Below, piece after piece: positions 23,240 through 35,149 of a stretch of 64,000 nt of DNA. The position numbers and the translations under genes are program-made. The stretch's first letter is position 1. Every line of letters starts with the position of its first letter. The stretch is taken from the NCBI GenBank assembly GCA_963969285.1, contig OZ017738.1, positions 387,645,625 to 387,709,624 on the forward strand. The letters run 5' to 3'. The stretch is from Odontomyia ornata. Taxonomy: Eukaryota; Arthropoda; Insecta; Diptera; Stratiomyidae. The notes under the pieces are model-generated. The model had not been told where the DNA came from and made no database searches. It saw only the letters and a program-made list of their open reading frames with translations.

Positions 23240-23675
23240 GAACGAGCAGCATCGTCCAGCACTTGCAGTAAACGATCAACGTGAAAAGATGAATTCCAGC
23301 TACAGGAGTGAAACAATGCGCTTATTGTAAATAACGGATGTATTTGTTGCACGTTATATATCTTGAGAAACGTAAATCTCGCCTCATCAGTCATAGCTTA
23401 CAGCATCTTCGTACTTATATTTTTATAAAGGCTCTATGTCAGCATTTAAAAATAACAAGGATTTTAAAGTTTAAACGTGTTGATACAATAATGGCCATGA
23501 AAATGAAGTGTTAACAGAAATTTTTCGGAGAAACAAGCTCCATGCAGATGTGGCAATGGCTAGTGTATTATTGAATCATTGGGAACGAGTGAAATTGTTA
23601 AAAGCAAATTTTCAATACACTAATACGATTTTTTGTAGTAAAATGAAATAAAAACTTCCAGTTGAATAGCACACT
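23240..23675. other. Unassigned stretch
   Basis: Nothing recognised. Confidence 0.4.
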
Positions 23676-24110
23676 CGGTCTTTCCACTTCAAACTCAAAT
23701 GGGTATAGGACCCGAAGCGTTGGTGGGCTCTTCCGTAATTATGAGCTAGCCATCTGGCCAAGGACCCTGTTCTTTTGATGTTGCAGAAGCTCTTGCAGGG
23801 ATGCTTGGCCTTTCGTACTTGATATAGGCATCATAGTTTGGATTTTGATCCGGTTGGGAGGATTGTGTAGGGGTATGGCCACCAACACTCTTATTCGTAC
23901 ATCGTAAACATTCATGGCAATAACAAATTCGAAATGTCGTCGTGTTTTTCTTGAAATACTTTTCAGTCAGTTACCTAGGCCCTTAAAGTCTATTGAGTTA
24001 AATCGCTTTTGGATTTATACTGACTCCGGTCAACTTTTTAATTCGTAGGGGGTGAAAATATTTTGTAGAGGGCCTTTGTGCTGTGGGAAAAGAACCCACC
24101 CCACGACAAA
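23676..24110 (+). repeat. Family E, copy 3 (truncated)
   Basis: Starts CGGTCTTTCCACTTC with GGGTATAGGACC, 'gagctagcc', 'gttgggaggat' and ends near 'gggaaaagaacccaccccacgac'. The middle block with 'cgctatagcataaa' is missing and the right end is lost. Confidence 0.75.
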
Positions 24111-24129
24111 AATGTCAAAATTTTTTATG

Positions 24130-24765
24130 TTGTGTGGCTCTTATCAATTGTCTTAATCAAATATAATCGAGTGGGATATCAAATAAAAGATATTGATGAG
24201 AGTTCTTAGCATCTGAAATAAAAAAGACATTTTATGCATCACGGAGTCCTGGGAAGCATAATATATGAAAAATTTGCAATCCCCCTCGCAATTGGATACT
24301 TTTGAGCCAAAAAATCTGAAAAAAATCACAGAGGTAAGTCTATATGAGTAGAAAGGTAGCAAAAACCTTAAAAATCAAAATTCACTCAACTTTGTTGATA
24401 ATAGTATGATAGGTCAACTTTACGTTTCCTCCCATAGAACCAAAACTGTACAATTAAAGTTCTTAATAGTTAACAGCTATGTGAATTAATGTAAGACCCT
24501 CTTCTTCTTTGAATTTTCATGAAAATTTGAGGAATAGTATATAATTTGAATTTGTTTGATTGGCCGAGCATATAGAAAAATTATTTAAGCTGGAACGAAA
24601 TGGCGGCTGTTTTGTGCTTATGAAAGAAACTCTGTAACTTCTAGATAAATTTGAACGATTTCTTATAGAAGTACTATATTGGATGAATAATTCAAACTCG
24701 TTTCGAACCCTGGGATGGTTACAAAGCCCATCTGGTAAGAGCACTGTCCTGCTTACTCGACGTAT
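24130..24765 (-). repeat. DINE-1-like copy D6, subfamily A
   Basis: Minus strand: body blocks 'gtgggatatcaaataaaag', 'caatcccc' and 'ctcaactttgttgataatag', then 'tttaagctggaacgaaatgg', and a head ending 'ctgcttactcgacgt' near 24750-24765. The microsatellite and hairpin end is missing. Confidence 0.7.
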
Positions 24766-26837
24766 TTTCATTTAATATTTTGTATGTAGGCCAAAGTTTT
24801 TCGTCAACCCAGCTCAGGGAAATTTTAATCTTGAGGCACAAATTTGTTCAAAAGCAATGGATTTGCACCCATCTTCAAATCAAAGTTTGCATTTTGAAAC
24901 GCAAATCGAAGCCGCTTCAAATCTTTAGGCGGAAATCCTGAAGTAAATTAATATGAAAGCGCAGGAACGTGCAATCAAGAGTTATTTCTTCCCTACACAT
25001 TTTTTTATGTACATACTAGTATTTTGAATAAATCTTTTTTAATTCCGAATTTTAACTCAATTGTTGTCGTTGTGGAATGTAACCCTCCTTATCACAGAAG
25101 AAAATACATTCAACATTTGCGGATTTAACATTCATGGCAGTTTCCAGGAACCGGGAATGTTAAGGGATTACTGTATTTCTTGCCTGTTCAATGGATTTAA
25201 ATACACTTCGTAAATTAAATTAATTAATTGGAAATCGGAAAAGCTGTTTTGCACCATACAATGATTACAAAATCCTTCTGGTAGGAGCACTCTTCTGCCT
25301 AATTGACTTGTTTGTATTCAGCAGAATACAGAGTCTCGCCTTATCGGATTGTTTTGTCTTTTTCAGGAATAGATTCGTATCTGTGAAAAAGTGGCTATCC
25401 AATCAAATCTTACGAATATGTTGAAGGACATCAATGTCGTCATTGCAATTGTTCTGACAGTCCCTGACAATCGCTCGATGTTAATTAGGAAATCAATAAA
25501 TTAATCAAATGGTCCTCGAAAGTCGTAACCATTTTCTTTGGCAACTCTCCTCAACATACATCTCAGTATTTGGACAAGCAAATGACCAAAAGTCGAAAAC
25601 AACACTCTTAATTCTCACTTTTAGATTAGGTCATCGAAAATCCAATATAGGAAAGTTTTCGTTTCCATATGTCTCCATTACAGGCTTATCTATAGATGGA
25701 TTACTACTAAAGGCAAACAAGAAAGTGCTAAGTTGCGGTCGAAGCAGGAAACATGGCTACCGTCGGTGTTTGCCTTGAGGACGATAGGAAGTGAAAATGT
25801 GGAGAGAGCGGTAAAGTATCAGCCAAAGTAAGAAAAATATTTGCGCAAGGAGGCAAACTTCAAACTACACTTGGAACCGGGACGAGGAATTTTATCGGAA
25901 GATATTGTGTTTGGAAGGGCACTAGGGTAACGAGACGGAGTTGAGTTGTATATAGCCGGGGGTAACATTACCGCAAATTAGCAAAACTTTAGTTCATCAT
26001 AAATTATACGGTGCCGATGCAGACTAGCATGCTTTATTTATTGCAAGGCAAGTTGCAAAAGTTTTGCCTCCACATGCCAACAATTCTATTCGAGACTCTG
26101 ATGTGAGACCCCACCGTGAATCGATCTATTTTCTGTCTAGATTCAGGTTAGTCCTAGAGGTATAAACATGGGATATGTTGAATATATGTGTAGGAAGTTC
26201 TGTGGGTTGACTTCATTATGCCATGTTTAATTGTGGAGTATTATTTCAGACAGACGACACAAACTGTAATCAGGTTATATAAATGCAATTAGGAAGTTGA
26301 AGCCACGCAGTTCCAAAAATAACAAGCAGAAAAAAGTTGAGTCGAAATAGATATTTTTGAAATTATTCTGATAAAAAAGATTCTTATTGAAATGTATGAG
26401 TCGAATATTTATGGCCAAAACAATTCTAAAATATGAATGCAAAAATTTATCGATGCTGATATCATTGTTTCGCTCACAAAGAAACCTCATTATAGTACAA
26501 ACAAAAGAGTGTTGAGTCCTTATATTTGTTTCGAAAGAAATATATTGCCATCCCTTCAACAATTTACATTTTATCCATTTCGGATTTAGAATACTGGATG
26601 TTCCCTTACTGTTCTCCAATGGCTCAGTAGTTCTTAGACGTGGAACGAAAGGGAAATATTCTAATCAGAGATTTTCAAGAAAACGTTTTCATCAGGCCTC
26701 AATAAAATGACGGAGTGGTAAACTTTTTCACTCAAATGGGATATAAATAATAATTTTGATGGTCAGGTAATTTACAAAAAGCTTAAAAGTAACTACAAGT
26801 GCCAAAAGATTCAAAGCACTCTTCAAAATATGAAACC
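24766..26837. other. Unassigned stretch with one DINE-1-like head fragment
   Basis: About 55 bp at 25258-25313 (minus) is an isolated subfamily A head ('ccttctggtaggagcactc...ttgacttgt'). The reading frame at 25509-25778 (plus) is unrecognised. No other structure seen. Confidence 0.45.
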
Positions 26838-27838
26838 AGTTGAGTAAGCAGGAGATTAATCCTACCAGAAGCGCATTGTAACCATTGTAGGGCTCAAAAA
26901 ATTTTTCTTTTGACACGAACCAATAACCTGAATTATGAATCCGTTGAACAGAGATGAGATCGTTCAACATTATAGAGAGATTAAGAAATTTTTTTCATAA
27001 ACTCAAAACAGTCACCATTTTGTTCCATTTCAAATCAATGTTCTGAATGTTTGGCCAATCAAAACACTATTCTTGGAATTCTCATGGAACCTGCAATAAA
27101 GTTGCAGTTCCTTGGTCGATGAGAAATATGAGTATATACCATCCACCACTACATGTTATTGTCCCTGCATTTTTCTATCCTCTTAGTTGAATCCATATCT
27201 CACCTGATTGTGATAGGATTTCAATAAAATTTTCTGGATATAGGGATCTTATATTATATTCATGATGATACAATTTTAAGAATTTAAATGGCACAGTTCC
27301 GGTTTTATAGAGCGAAACGTAAAATTTATAAATCATACTGTTACTAGCATCGTTGAGTGGACTTCAATTTGTGAGGTGTCTACCTTCATATTTTTTTTTT
27401 GATTTTCGGGCTCAAAGGTATCTCATGGTTGGGGGTGCGATTTTCGTAAAAAATGCGTCCCCCTGGGCCACCCAAAGTAGCAAACTTACGTTTTTGTTTT
27501 AAATTCAAAAAGTTATTCCTAAAGCTTTAATCAAGCCTTTAAATTTGATACCTTACTAGGCTACCTTTATTAAAAAGAATTATTTAAGGATCACTTTGCT
27601 ATAAGGCGGGACCATCCTTAAAATGTTTTGAAATGTTTGATAAGACCCAAGTTTTTAAAGATTAACACTTCTGACCTTTTCATAAAGTTTGATCTTTGTA
27701 GCTTTCACAGTTTCCGAGAAAACTTGCTGTAATGTACGGAGAGACGGCCGGACAATCAGAGGTGCAGACAGACGAGCCGATAGGTCGCGAAAATAGTAAG
27801 TCTTTGTAAAATTTATTTTTAGAAGCCTACAAACTGAC
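26838..27838 (+). repeat. DINE-1-like copy D7, subfamily A, near full length
   Basis: Head AGTTGAGTAAGCAGGAGA, body with 'catactgttactagcatcg', 'gatttttcgtaaaa' and 'ctaggctacctttatt', then a microsatellite variant 'acggagagacggccggacaa' near 27736-27755. The tail is 'gaaaatagtaagtctttgtaaaa' with a decayed palindrome. Confidence 0.75.
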
Positions 27839-27949
27839 TTTGCACCAACAAGAGCCTAAAAAGACGAATGCTGGGGCGGGAATCTGTCATACTTAGGTTC
27901 TTTAGGTTTTTTATCGAAAGATAAATTTAAACAGTGGAAAGTATTGTAA

Positions 27950-29082
27950 AGGATTTTCCAATAAAAGGTGTTATTTTGAATAGCCCGCTATTTGGGTAGA
28001 TGTCACTTTTGAAGCTGTCATTTTTTGACATTTGATAAGTAGAAACTACGACATTAATAAAAATGGAACAATACACGCTTCAACAATGCATTGAAATTAT
28101 TAAAATTCACTATAAAAATGGTAAAAATTTGGCAGAGACGGTTCGTAAAACTCGAACATTTTTGGGTCGGCGTGAAGCACCTTGCCAGACCGCAATACAG
28201 AAATTGGTGGAAAAATTCGAGCTATTTGGACAACTTAGTGAAGAATAAAACCCGTGCACGTCACTCAAGAATAGCCGAGAATATTGCTGATGTAGCCGAA
28301 AATGTTGAAGAAAACCCAGGTTTGTCTATTCCTCATCTTTCTTTCTAATTAGGCATACCACAAACGTCATTACACCGTATTTTGCATAAAGATTTGGGTC
28401 TTAAGGCTTGTAAAGTTCAATTAACACAAGAACTCAAGCCGATCGATCATCAACAACGTCGTGTCTTTGCTGATTGGGTCCTTGAAATGCATGAAAATGA
28501 TCCGGAACTCCATCGAAAAATCATCTTGAGTGATGAGGCCCATTTCCACCTCGGTGGCTTCGTCAACAAGCAAAATTAACGCATCTGGGACTCGGGAAAT
28601 CCAAGAATCATAGTTAAAAAGCCTCTCTGGACAACATTTACTTTCAACAAGATGGCACTACGGGCCACACAAGTAACGAAACCATTGATCTTTTACGGGA
28701 AAAGTTTCCGGACCGTGCTGTCTCTCGAAGAGGTGATCACAATTGGCCACCGAGATCTTGTGATTTAACACCTTGTGACTTTTTCCTTTGTGGCCACGTG
28801 AAAGAGAGGGTTTACAACAACAGCTCAGCGTCGATTCAAGACCTTAAAGATGGAACTCGTGAGGCTATCGAGGACACAGGGCAGCCACTTTGCGGTTTGG
28901 TTATGGAAAGTTTCATGAATAGGATATGGTCCTGTAGGAGTGGTCGTGGTGGTCATTTGCCTGGTGTTATTTTTCATTATTAACGGCATACCTTTTTTTT
29001 TATAATGTAATAAACATTTGATCATTTAAAAAATGGCATTTTTCTTTTAATATCAAAATAACACCTCTTACTGGAGAACCCT
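27950..29082 (+). mobile_element. DD41D (rosa-like) mariner, internally deleted
   Basis: Ends GGATTTTCCAATAAAAGGTG and (inverse) AATAACACCTCTTACTGGAG pair as terminal inverted repeats of about 30 bp, matching those of the MITE at 18596-18958. The flanking TA is degraded on the right. At about 1.13 kb it is somewhat short for a mariner because part of the catalytic core is gone. Confidence 0.88.
28063..28983 (+). pseudogene. Mariner transposase (DD41D type), broken
   Basis: Starts MEQYTLQQCIEIIKIHYKNG, the helix-turn-helix region, with a frameshift near 28240 and stops at 28346 and 28577. First catalytic Asp lies in IILSDEAHFHLGG near 28523-28560. After about 28615 most of the stretch between first and second Asp is deleted. 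The remainder, in another frame, gives FQQDGTTGHT near 28648-28677 (second Asp) and WPPRSCDLTPCDFFLCG near 28747-28797 (third Asp), with 41 residues between them. This spacing defines the rosa group of mariners. The C-terminus KERVYNNSSASIQD matches the MITE. It cannot be functional. Confidence 0.88.
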
Positions 29083-29154
29083 GTAGAACTCATCATAATG
29101 CTAATAGAATCAGTAGATGATAATAGTACAATCTTAGTGGTCGCTTTTTGCGCT

Positions 29155-30725
29155 ACGGTTGGAAACGAGCTATCTCATCGGAGAAATTACAACGATGATG
29201 GGTTACAGATTTCAAGAGCCTTCTTAATAACATATTGATATTCCCAGAAAGCTTCTAGCGGCTCTACTTTCTCCGGATGAAGTTCGTCCCACTACCAAGG
29301 CCAAACGAAATAATCAAGCGCCGGGCATCGATGAAATTCCAGTGGAGCTCATCAAATATGGTTGCAGCAACCTCCAAAAAGCCACCCAAAAAGTCTAGCA
29401 TATTTAGAAAAAAGAATTAATTCCGAGCAGGTGGAGCTAAGTAATTATAGTTTCCATCCACAACAGGGATGATAAGGTAAACTTCGAAAACTGTAGGGGC
29501 ATTTCACTACCGTGTGCAAAATATTTTCAAATATTGTAGAAAATAAAATCAGATGGTATGCCGTCGGTATTATTGGGGGTATCAGGGCGTCTTCAAAGCA
29601 GGTAGATCGATGAAAGATCAATTGCTTACAGTCAAGTAGGTTCTTGAGAAATGCTGAGAGTTCACCATAAATGTGAAATAAATTTTCGCTGAATCTAAGC
29701 AAGCATACGACAGTATTGGTCGTAACGTACTGTACCAAATAATGATTTGCTTTGGTATCTCAGCTAAATTGGTTCATCTTACTGAAGTTACAATGAAGCT
29801 GATAACTACCCATGTCCACGTCAATAACCAGATCCCTGATACCTTTCACACAAACATCGGACTTAAGCAGAGAGATGGGCTGGCCCCATTGCAATTCAAT
29901 TTGGCTCTAAAATATGTCATAAGATACAAAAGGTACGTTATTATACAAATCAAGACAAGGAGTAGCCATTGCGGATATCGTCAGCATTTTATCACGTTCA
30001 TTAACAGCAAAGCAAAACTAGTAGCATTACAAATCAATGAGAATCAAACAAAACTCATGACGCAGTCAAGGAAAATGCCCAAAATATCACACTTAGCGAA
30101 TACAGTATCAAAAATTTGATACAGTATCAAATGGTGTATGTAGTTGCCAAAGTATTAAGAAGCAGTAATGAAAGAGAAAATACGCTGAAAAAACGGCTCC
30201 CAAATAAAATATTTTATTGAGTTCTAGCAATCTTGAAGATCAGTTGCATATACGGGAAAATAAAGACCCAAGTATAGAAATCTGTGATAAGATCCGTGTT
30301 ATGTTGTGGACGTGAAACATGGATCCTTACCCAAGCATCCGCAAACATTTTGAATACTTTGAATAGCCAGGCCTTGGCTCGAATAATTGGACCGAACTTA
30401 AACGGGAACTAATGGCAAATACGATATCACCATGGGCTTTATGAAATTTTTAACGATTGTAAGACTGTGGAAGCTGCAATGGGTTGGTAAAGCGAGTCAT
30501 ATGGATGAATAACGGATACCAAAAAGATATTCATTGGGGAAACAGGCTGCCGGATACCAGTCGGGAAACCGAAGAAACGCTGATCTGATTCAGTCGCCGA
30601 AGACGGTTCATCGCTGCTCGTACTTCAAAATTTAAGGATATGTTCAATGGACAGAGACAGTTGAAGGCACTTGTTGCAGGAAGCGAAAGTTTGAGGGAGG
30701 CTGTAGTACTGTGAAGGAGGAAAGT
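29155..30725 (+). pseudogene. RTE-like LINE (copy B) with internal deletion
   Basis: Begins with an endonuclease scrap (GNELSHR equivalent near 29160-29185) joined directly to the region just before the reverse transcriptase, so most of the endonuclease is deleted. RT blocks: SKQAYDSIGRNVLYQIMICF near 29695-29755 and NIGLKQRDGLAPLQFNLALK near 29850-29910; the YADD box is lost. The C-terminal part has TIVRLWKLQWVGKASHMDE near 30455-30510. The 3' tail near 30690-30718 ends GGGAGGCTGTAGTACTG, the family tail. Multiple stops and frameshifts. Confidence 0.85.
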
Positions 30726-30734
30726 CACCTGCTA

Positions 30735-31165
30735 TCAGCTTCTATTGTGTCTTCTCAAGAAGTGCTTGGTCTTGCCACTGGTCACCCCTCTTGTGCTCTG
30801 CGCCTTAAAATCCTTTAAGCTAGTTGGTTTTCTTCCATTCTTTCAACATGGCCCGCTCATTGCAATTTTCGTAACTTTATGCAAGCTCATACAGGTGGCT
30901 CGTCAAATATTTCAAACAACTCATCATTGTAGCGCAATCTCTACTCTGTTTCTTGTTTCACTGAGCCATTGATTTTTTGGAGCACTTTGCGTTCAAATAT
31001 GCCCACTGCTTTTTCCGATTTGGTCTCCAGAATCCATGTTTCACTTCCATATGACAGCGCAGATTTGATTAGCGATTTGCGAATACGGGGTTTATTTTAT
31101 CTGTGCGAAACTCTGGACCTTGAAATTGAAGTATAGAATAAACAGCTTTATTTGCATTATTTATG
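30735..31165 (-). pseudogene. RTE-like LINE C-terminal fragment (copy C)
   Basis: Minus strand, convergent with copy B. Pieces in order: SETW near 31045 followed by ETKSEKAVGIFERKVLQKI, RLRYNDELFEIFDEPPV, KLRKLQ-AGHVERMEENQLAKR near 30880-30815, EGRPVARP. This is the conserved post-RT region of RTE-like ORF2. It is a diverged subfamily relative to copy B. The ends are abrupt. Confidence 0.8.
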
Positions 31166-31171
31166 CCTGAT

Positions 31172-31652
31172 CTAATCGTTTTTTAAGGGTTTTGTAAAAT
31201 AATTTTACAAAACCCTACTAAAATTGCGTCCTGTCTGTCCGTCCGTCCGTGTGTCACAGTACTTTTTCTTGCAAACTACGTAAGCTAGAAACATCAAATT
31301 TTATACGCAGGTATAAAGTGGTGCTCTCTTCAAAGATCAACTACAAGGTGATTTCATAAGGTATTTAAGGGGAGTGGCCCTCGAAAAAAAAATTCATCAA
31401 AGGTAGCCAATATGAGTTTCAAATGAAGGGTCTTGATGAGAACTTTTCAAAACAGGTCTAAATTTGACACTTTTTACTTTGAGGAGTGCAAAAAGAGGAG
31501 AAATAAACAAAAAATTCTAGTGATTGGATTTTCTTTTAAACGTGCACATCTCTTTGCCATATTTCTTCACTTTATTCGTCGCTGATGACTGCATTTCTGA
31601 GAAATTGAGTGCAAAACTCTTCTGACATGAGCGTAAGTCTGTCTACCCAACT
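31172..31652 (-). repeat. DINE-1-like copy D8, subfamily B, internally deleted
   Basis: Both ends are present: the palindrome AGGGTTTTGTAAAATAATTT... at 31187-31217 with 'tgtctgtccgtccgtccgtg' beside it, and the head at 31615-31652 (minus) with 'ctgacatgagcgtaagtctg'. Much of the body is missing, giving a 480-bp copy. Confidence 0.8.
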
Positions 31653-31831
31653 GTTTTTTTTTTTTTTGGTGCCGCTCCCAGGTACACGGAATTGTCCACA
31701 ATTTCAAGGTTATAATCGCGTACAGTCAGGCTTTGTTGAACTAGAACGTTCTTCCCCGTTTGAGTCGTGAAATTTGTTTTAGTTTCATTAAGTCGTTAAA
31801 CAATTCAATTTGCTACAGATTCTAGGTTTGG

Positions 31832-32895
31832 AAATAATTTCTTTCTTCAAAAGCCGTCGGGCCTTGCTTTGCTGTGTGAGCAGATGCGTTTCAATACTTC
31901 GAGTCATCTTCAGTGTCTAAAGGATGTGTTGAAGGGAATGACTTTATATAGTCGTAGGATGGGTTGAGCGAATGAGTAGTTAGCGGATGGGTAATTAGAT
32001 CAGGTAGTAAATTATGTCATGTACTTAATTATGCCAGGTAGAGAGATATTAAGTTTTTGGTTTATTGCTTGTTTGATGTCCGTTTGTACTGTTTTGTCTC
32101 GTTTCCGTTTTTGTCTAAGAGTGTGGTCTAGTAGTGAGAAAATTGCGTCGGAATTGGTAACAAGTTGCTCGTTGATAATGTTACCGTCTTTCTTTCTGTG
32201 TTTAATTTAATTTCAAGCCTTTTTAAGATGTCAAGTCTCGGTCCTTTGCTTTGTTTGTGTAGCAATTTCATAGAGTTTGTCTAAGCGTCAGGCTTATGTG
32301 CGGGGTTTTGTACAATAGGTGCGTCGCATAATTGGAGTCTGCCTTATTGTGTAAGGAAGATCGTAAGTGCTCTTTGTATCTTGTCATTAGTTTTCGTTTT
32401 GTCCTTCCTATATATACCATGTCACAGTCCTTGAATGTCAGTTTGTATATGCCGTTGTTTTCGTATATTCATGTGTCATTCGGTTTTGGTATCAGTTTGT
32501 TTCCAATGTTGTTGTGCGTTTTGAATGCAGTTTGCAATTTGTATTTCCTAAGGAAGTTGGATAGTTTGTATGTCTCTTTGCCGACGTATGTGAATGAAAC
32601 CCACTGTTGGTCGTGCTTACGAGTTTTAGTCAGGTGTTCCTGTTTTTGTTTGTACTGTGTGACAAGTTTGTCAATGTCGCATTGTTTGTATCCGTTATTA
32701 TGAGCTATTCTGTAAATAGTGTTCAGTTTGTTGGAGTAGTTAGTAGGAGTCATAGGGATGGAGTGAGCCTTTTCCCCATTGATCTGTACGCTGCTAGCTT
32801 ATGTTGTGCGGGGTGGTTAGATGTTTCATGTATGGTATGATCAGTTGTGGTTAGTTTTCTGTATATTTTGTAGTCCAATCATGTTTGTTCACGTA
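31832..32895 (-). pseudogene. Penelope-like element copy 2 (3' half, minus)
   Basis: Minus strand. It runs from the end of the RT domain (YKIYRK near 32880-32860) through KLSNFLRKYKLQTAFKTHNN near 32570-32510 and a decayed GIY-YIG block to the element end at 31832. Homologous to copy 1 along its length, including 'ggatgtgttgaagggaatgac' near 31920. It has a hammerhead-like core at 31882-31917. It joins copy 3 head-to-head at about 32895. Confidence 0.85.
31882..31917 (-). ncRNA. Hammerhead-ribozyme-like core in PLE end, copy 2
   Basis: Minus strand: CTGAAGA (31913-31907), TGACTCGAAGTATT, then GAAAC (31892-31888) intact. Together with copy 1 and 20605-20692 this gives an ancestral core CTGAAGA-stem II-GAAAC. 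Stem II is weakened here by substitutions that look like CpG decay. Confidence 0.45.
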
Positions 32896-33445
32896 CCACA
32901 GTTAGTTCCGACTGAAACTCGTAAGAACGGCCAACAATGGGTTTCGTTCACATACGTAGGTAAAGATTCATACAAACTATCAAACTTCCTTAGGAAATAC
33001 AAATTGCAAACTGCATTCAAAACGCACAACAACATTGGAAACAAACTGATACCGAAACTGAATGACACATCAATATACGAAAACAGCGGCATATACAAAC
33101 TGACATGCGAGGACTGTGACATGGTCTATATAGAAAGGACAACATGAAAACTAATGACAAGATACAAAGAGCACTTACGATCTTTCTTACACAACAAGGC
33201 AGACTCCAAGTATGCGACGCACCCATTGTACAAAACCCAGTACATGAGCCTGACGCTATGACAAACTCTATGAAATTGCTACACAAACAAAGCAAAGGAC
33301 CGAGACCTAACATCCTAGAAAGGCTTGAAAATTACAAACATAGAAAGACAGACTTTAAACAATTCTGACGTAATTTTCTCACTACTAGACCACACTCTTA
33401 GACAAAAACGGAAACGAGATTAAACAGAACAAACGGACATAAAAC
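32896..33445 (+). pseudogene. Penelope-like element copy 3 (3' half, plus)
   Basis: Plus strand, head-to-head with copy 2. It carries GQQWVSFTYVGKDSYKLSNF near 32920-32980, then LRKYKLQTAFKTHNNIGNKL and the GIY-YIG block GIYKLTCEDCDMVYIERTT near 33089-33145. A stop follows, then the post-nuclease part (RSFLHNKADSKYATH, HKQSKGPRPNILER). It is truncated near 33445 where a DINE-1-like head begins, so the ribozyme end is missing. The frame in the nuclease is cleaner than in copy 2. Confidence 0.87.
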
Positions 33446-33454
33446 AAGCAAAAC

Positions 33455-35146
33455 AAGTTGATGTAGCAGGAGGATGCTCCTGCCAGAAGGATATTGTAAA
33501 ACAATTAGTAAATCAAACAATATATTCTGCATATCAAAACTTGACTAGTATATAGATTCTATAAATTGAGTTCGAATAGTTATTATGGTTATTATGATTT
33601 TAAACTCGCCACCATTTTGTTTCAAGTGGTTTGACCTCGTCGCTTGATTAGTCACGATAACACATGGATACTACTAAAAATTTCTAAAATTTTTATCAAA
33701 ATTCCTACATATTTGTAGTGTCTTGGTCCGCTGCAAGCGTGTATCTTCCTAGTATCACGTGTTAATGTTGTTGTAATTGTTAAAGATTCAATCGGCTGTA
33801 ACTTAGCTGTTTATTGTTCAATTATTGTGAAATTTTCGAACCATATACAATCACTTTCAGAAAATTGAATTTATAGATTTTGGGAAATCTAAGGGTCACA
33901 TCTTGATTTTATAGACAAAAAAGCAAAATTTATAAAATGTACTATTATTAACAAAGTTGATTGAATTTCGACTTCTAAGGTATTTGTTGCCCTTGTGAAG
34001 GAAAAATTGACAGTTCAAGTACTGTTTTGAAAAGCTCTTATAAAGAACTTTCATTTGATATTCATATTGGCTACCTTTGATGAAATTTTTTTTCAGCGGC
34101 CACTCCCCTGTACTGTAATCATCGATTCATGGCCTATTTTTTCGAATCCTAGAATGGTTACAAAGCCCTCCTATTAGGAGCTCTCTCCTGCCTCCCCGAC
34201 TTGTTTCTTTTATGAGTATTAATTGTAGGTACTCATCTTCGGTCATTTATTAAATTGAATATAGTGTTAAAAGCATGCACCTTAAACGTTGAAGTTGGGG
34301 CAAAAAAAACTCAAAATTATTCAATCTTCGCATTTAAAACAGCCACTAGCTGAGCCAATTCTCAAAGAAATTCATGCTACCTATCATTCCTGAAACTTTC
34401 ATGCAAATCCTAGCAAAGCTGTAGTATCTGAGTCGGTAAAAAGCGCATATTGTTACATAGCCATATGTTTCCATAGTAATACAGCGCATATTGTGCCATA
34501 TTAATACAAGAAAATTCAAATCGCTATAACTTCATTAAATAACATTCGATCTTTATGAAAATTTCAGGAAAGATTAAGCTTATTGATAGTCATCAGTGTA
34601 CTGAATTTTATCAAGGGCACCATTAAGATTTTATTCAAGAAAACATAAAATCGATAAATCATACTATTACTAACAAAGTTGAGTGAATTGCGACTTCTAA
34701 CGTATTTGGTGTTGTTGTACTCATAAAGGCCTATATTCACGATTTTTTTCAAATTTTTCGGGTCAAAGACACAAAACATAAAATTTTCGTACATTACCCC
34801 TTCCCCTGCACCTCTCAAAGCGAAATGTGTCATTTTAAGACCTGTTTTGAAAAGTGCTCATTAAGACCTTTCATTCGATACCCATATTGCCTACATGCGA
34901 TGAAAGCTTTTTTTCAGGGGCAACTCCCGTATGTGGGGAGACCCCCTTAAAGGCCTTATAAATTTTTTTTCGTGTTGAAACTTTGAAGAGGGCGTCACTT
35001 CGCACCTACCTACAAAATCTTATGTTTTTAGCTTATGTAGTTTGCGAGAAAAAGTGGTGTGACACACAGACGGACGGACGGACGGACAGACAGGACGCGA
35101 AACTAGTAGGGTATTGTAAAATGGTTTTACAATACCCTAAAAAAGA
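33455..35146 (+). repeat. DINE-1-like copy D9 (composite, subfamily B tail)
   Basis: Head ACAAGTTGATGTAGCAGGAG with hairpin GGAGGATGCTCC. The body is interrupted near 33995 by a join to a second body module. An inverted internal head ends CCGACTTGT near 34202, and the second half ends with microsatellite 'gacggacggacggacagaca' (35069-35090) and palindrome AGGGTATTGTAAAAT...CAATACCCT near 35106-35137. Confidence 0.75.
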
Positions 35147-35149
35147 AAA

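Noticed and set aside
32332..32703. Cysteine- and tyrosine-rich plus-strand frame resembling a membrane protein
   Set aside because: It is antisense to the Penelope-like linker and GIY-YIG region; the same shadow recurs at 21605-21909 and, on the other strand, 32889-33313.
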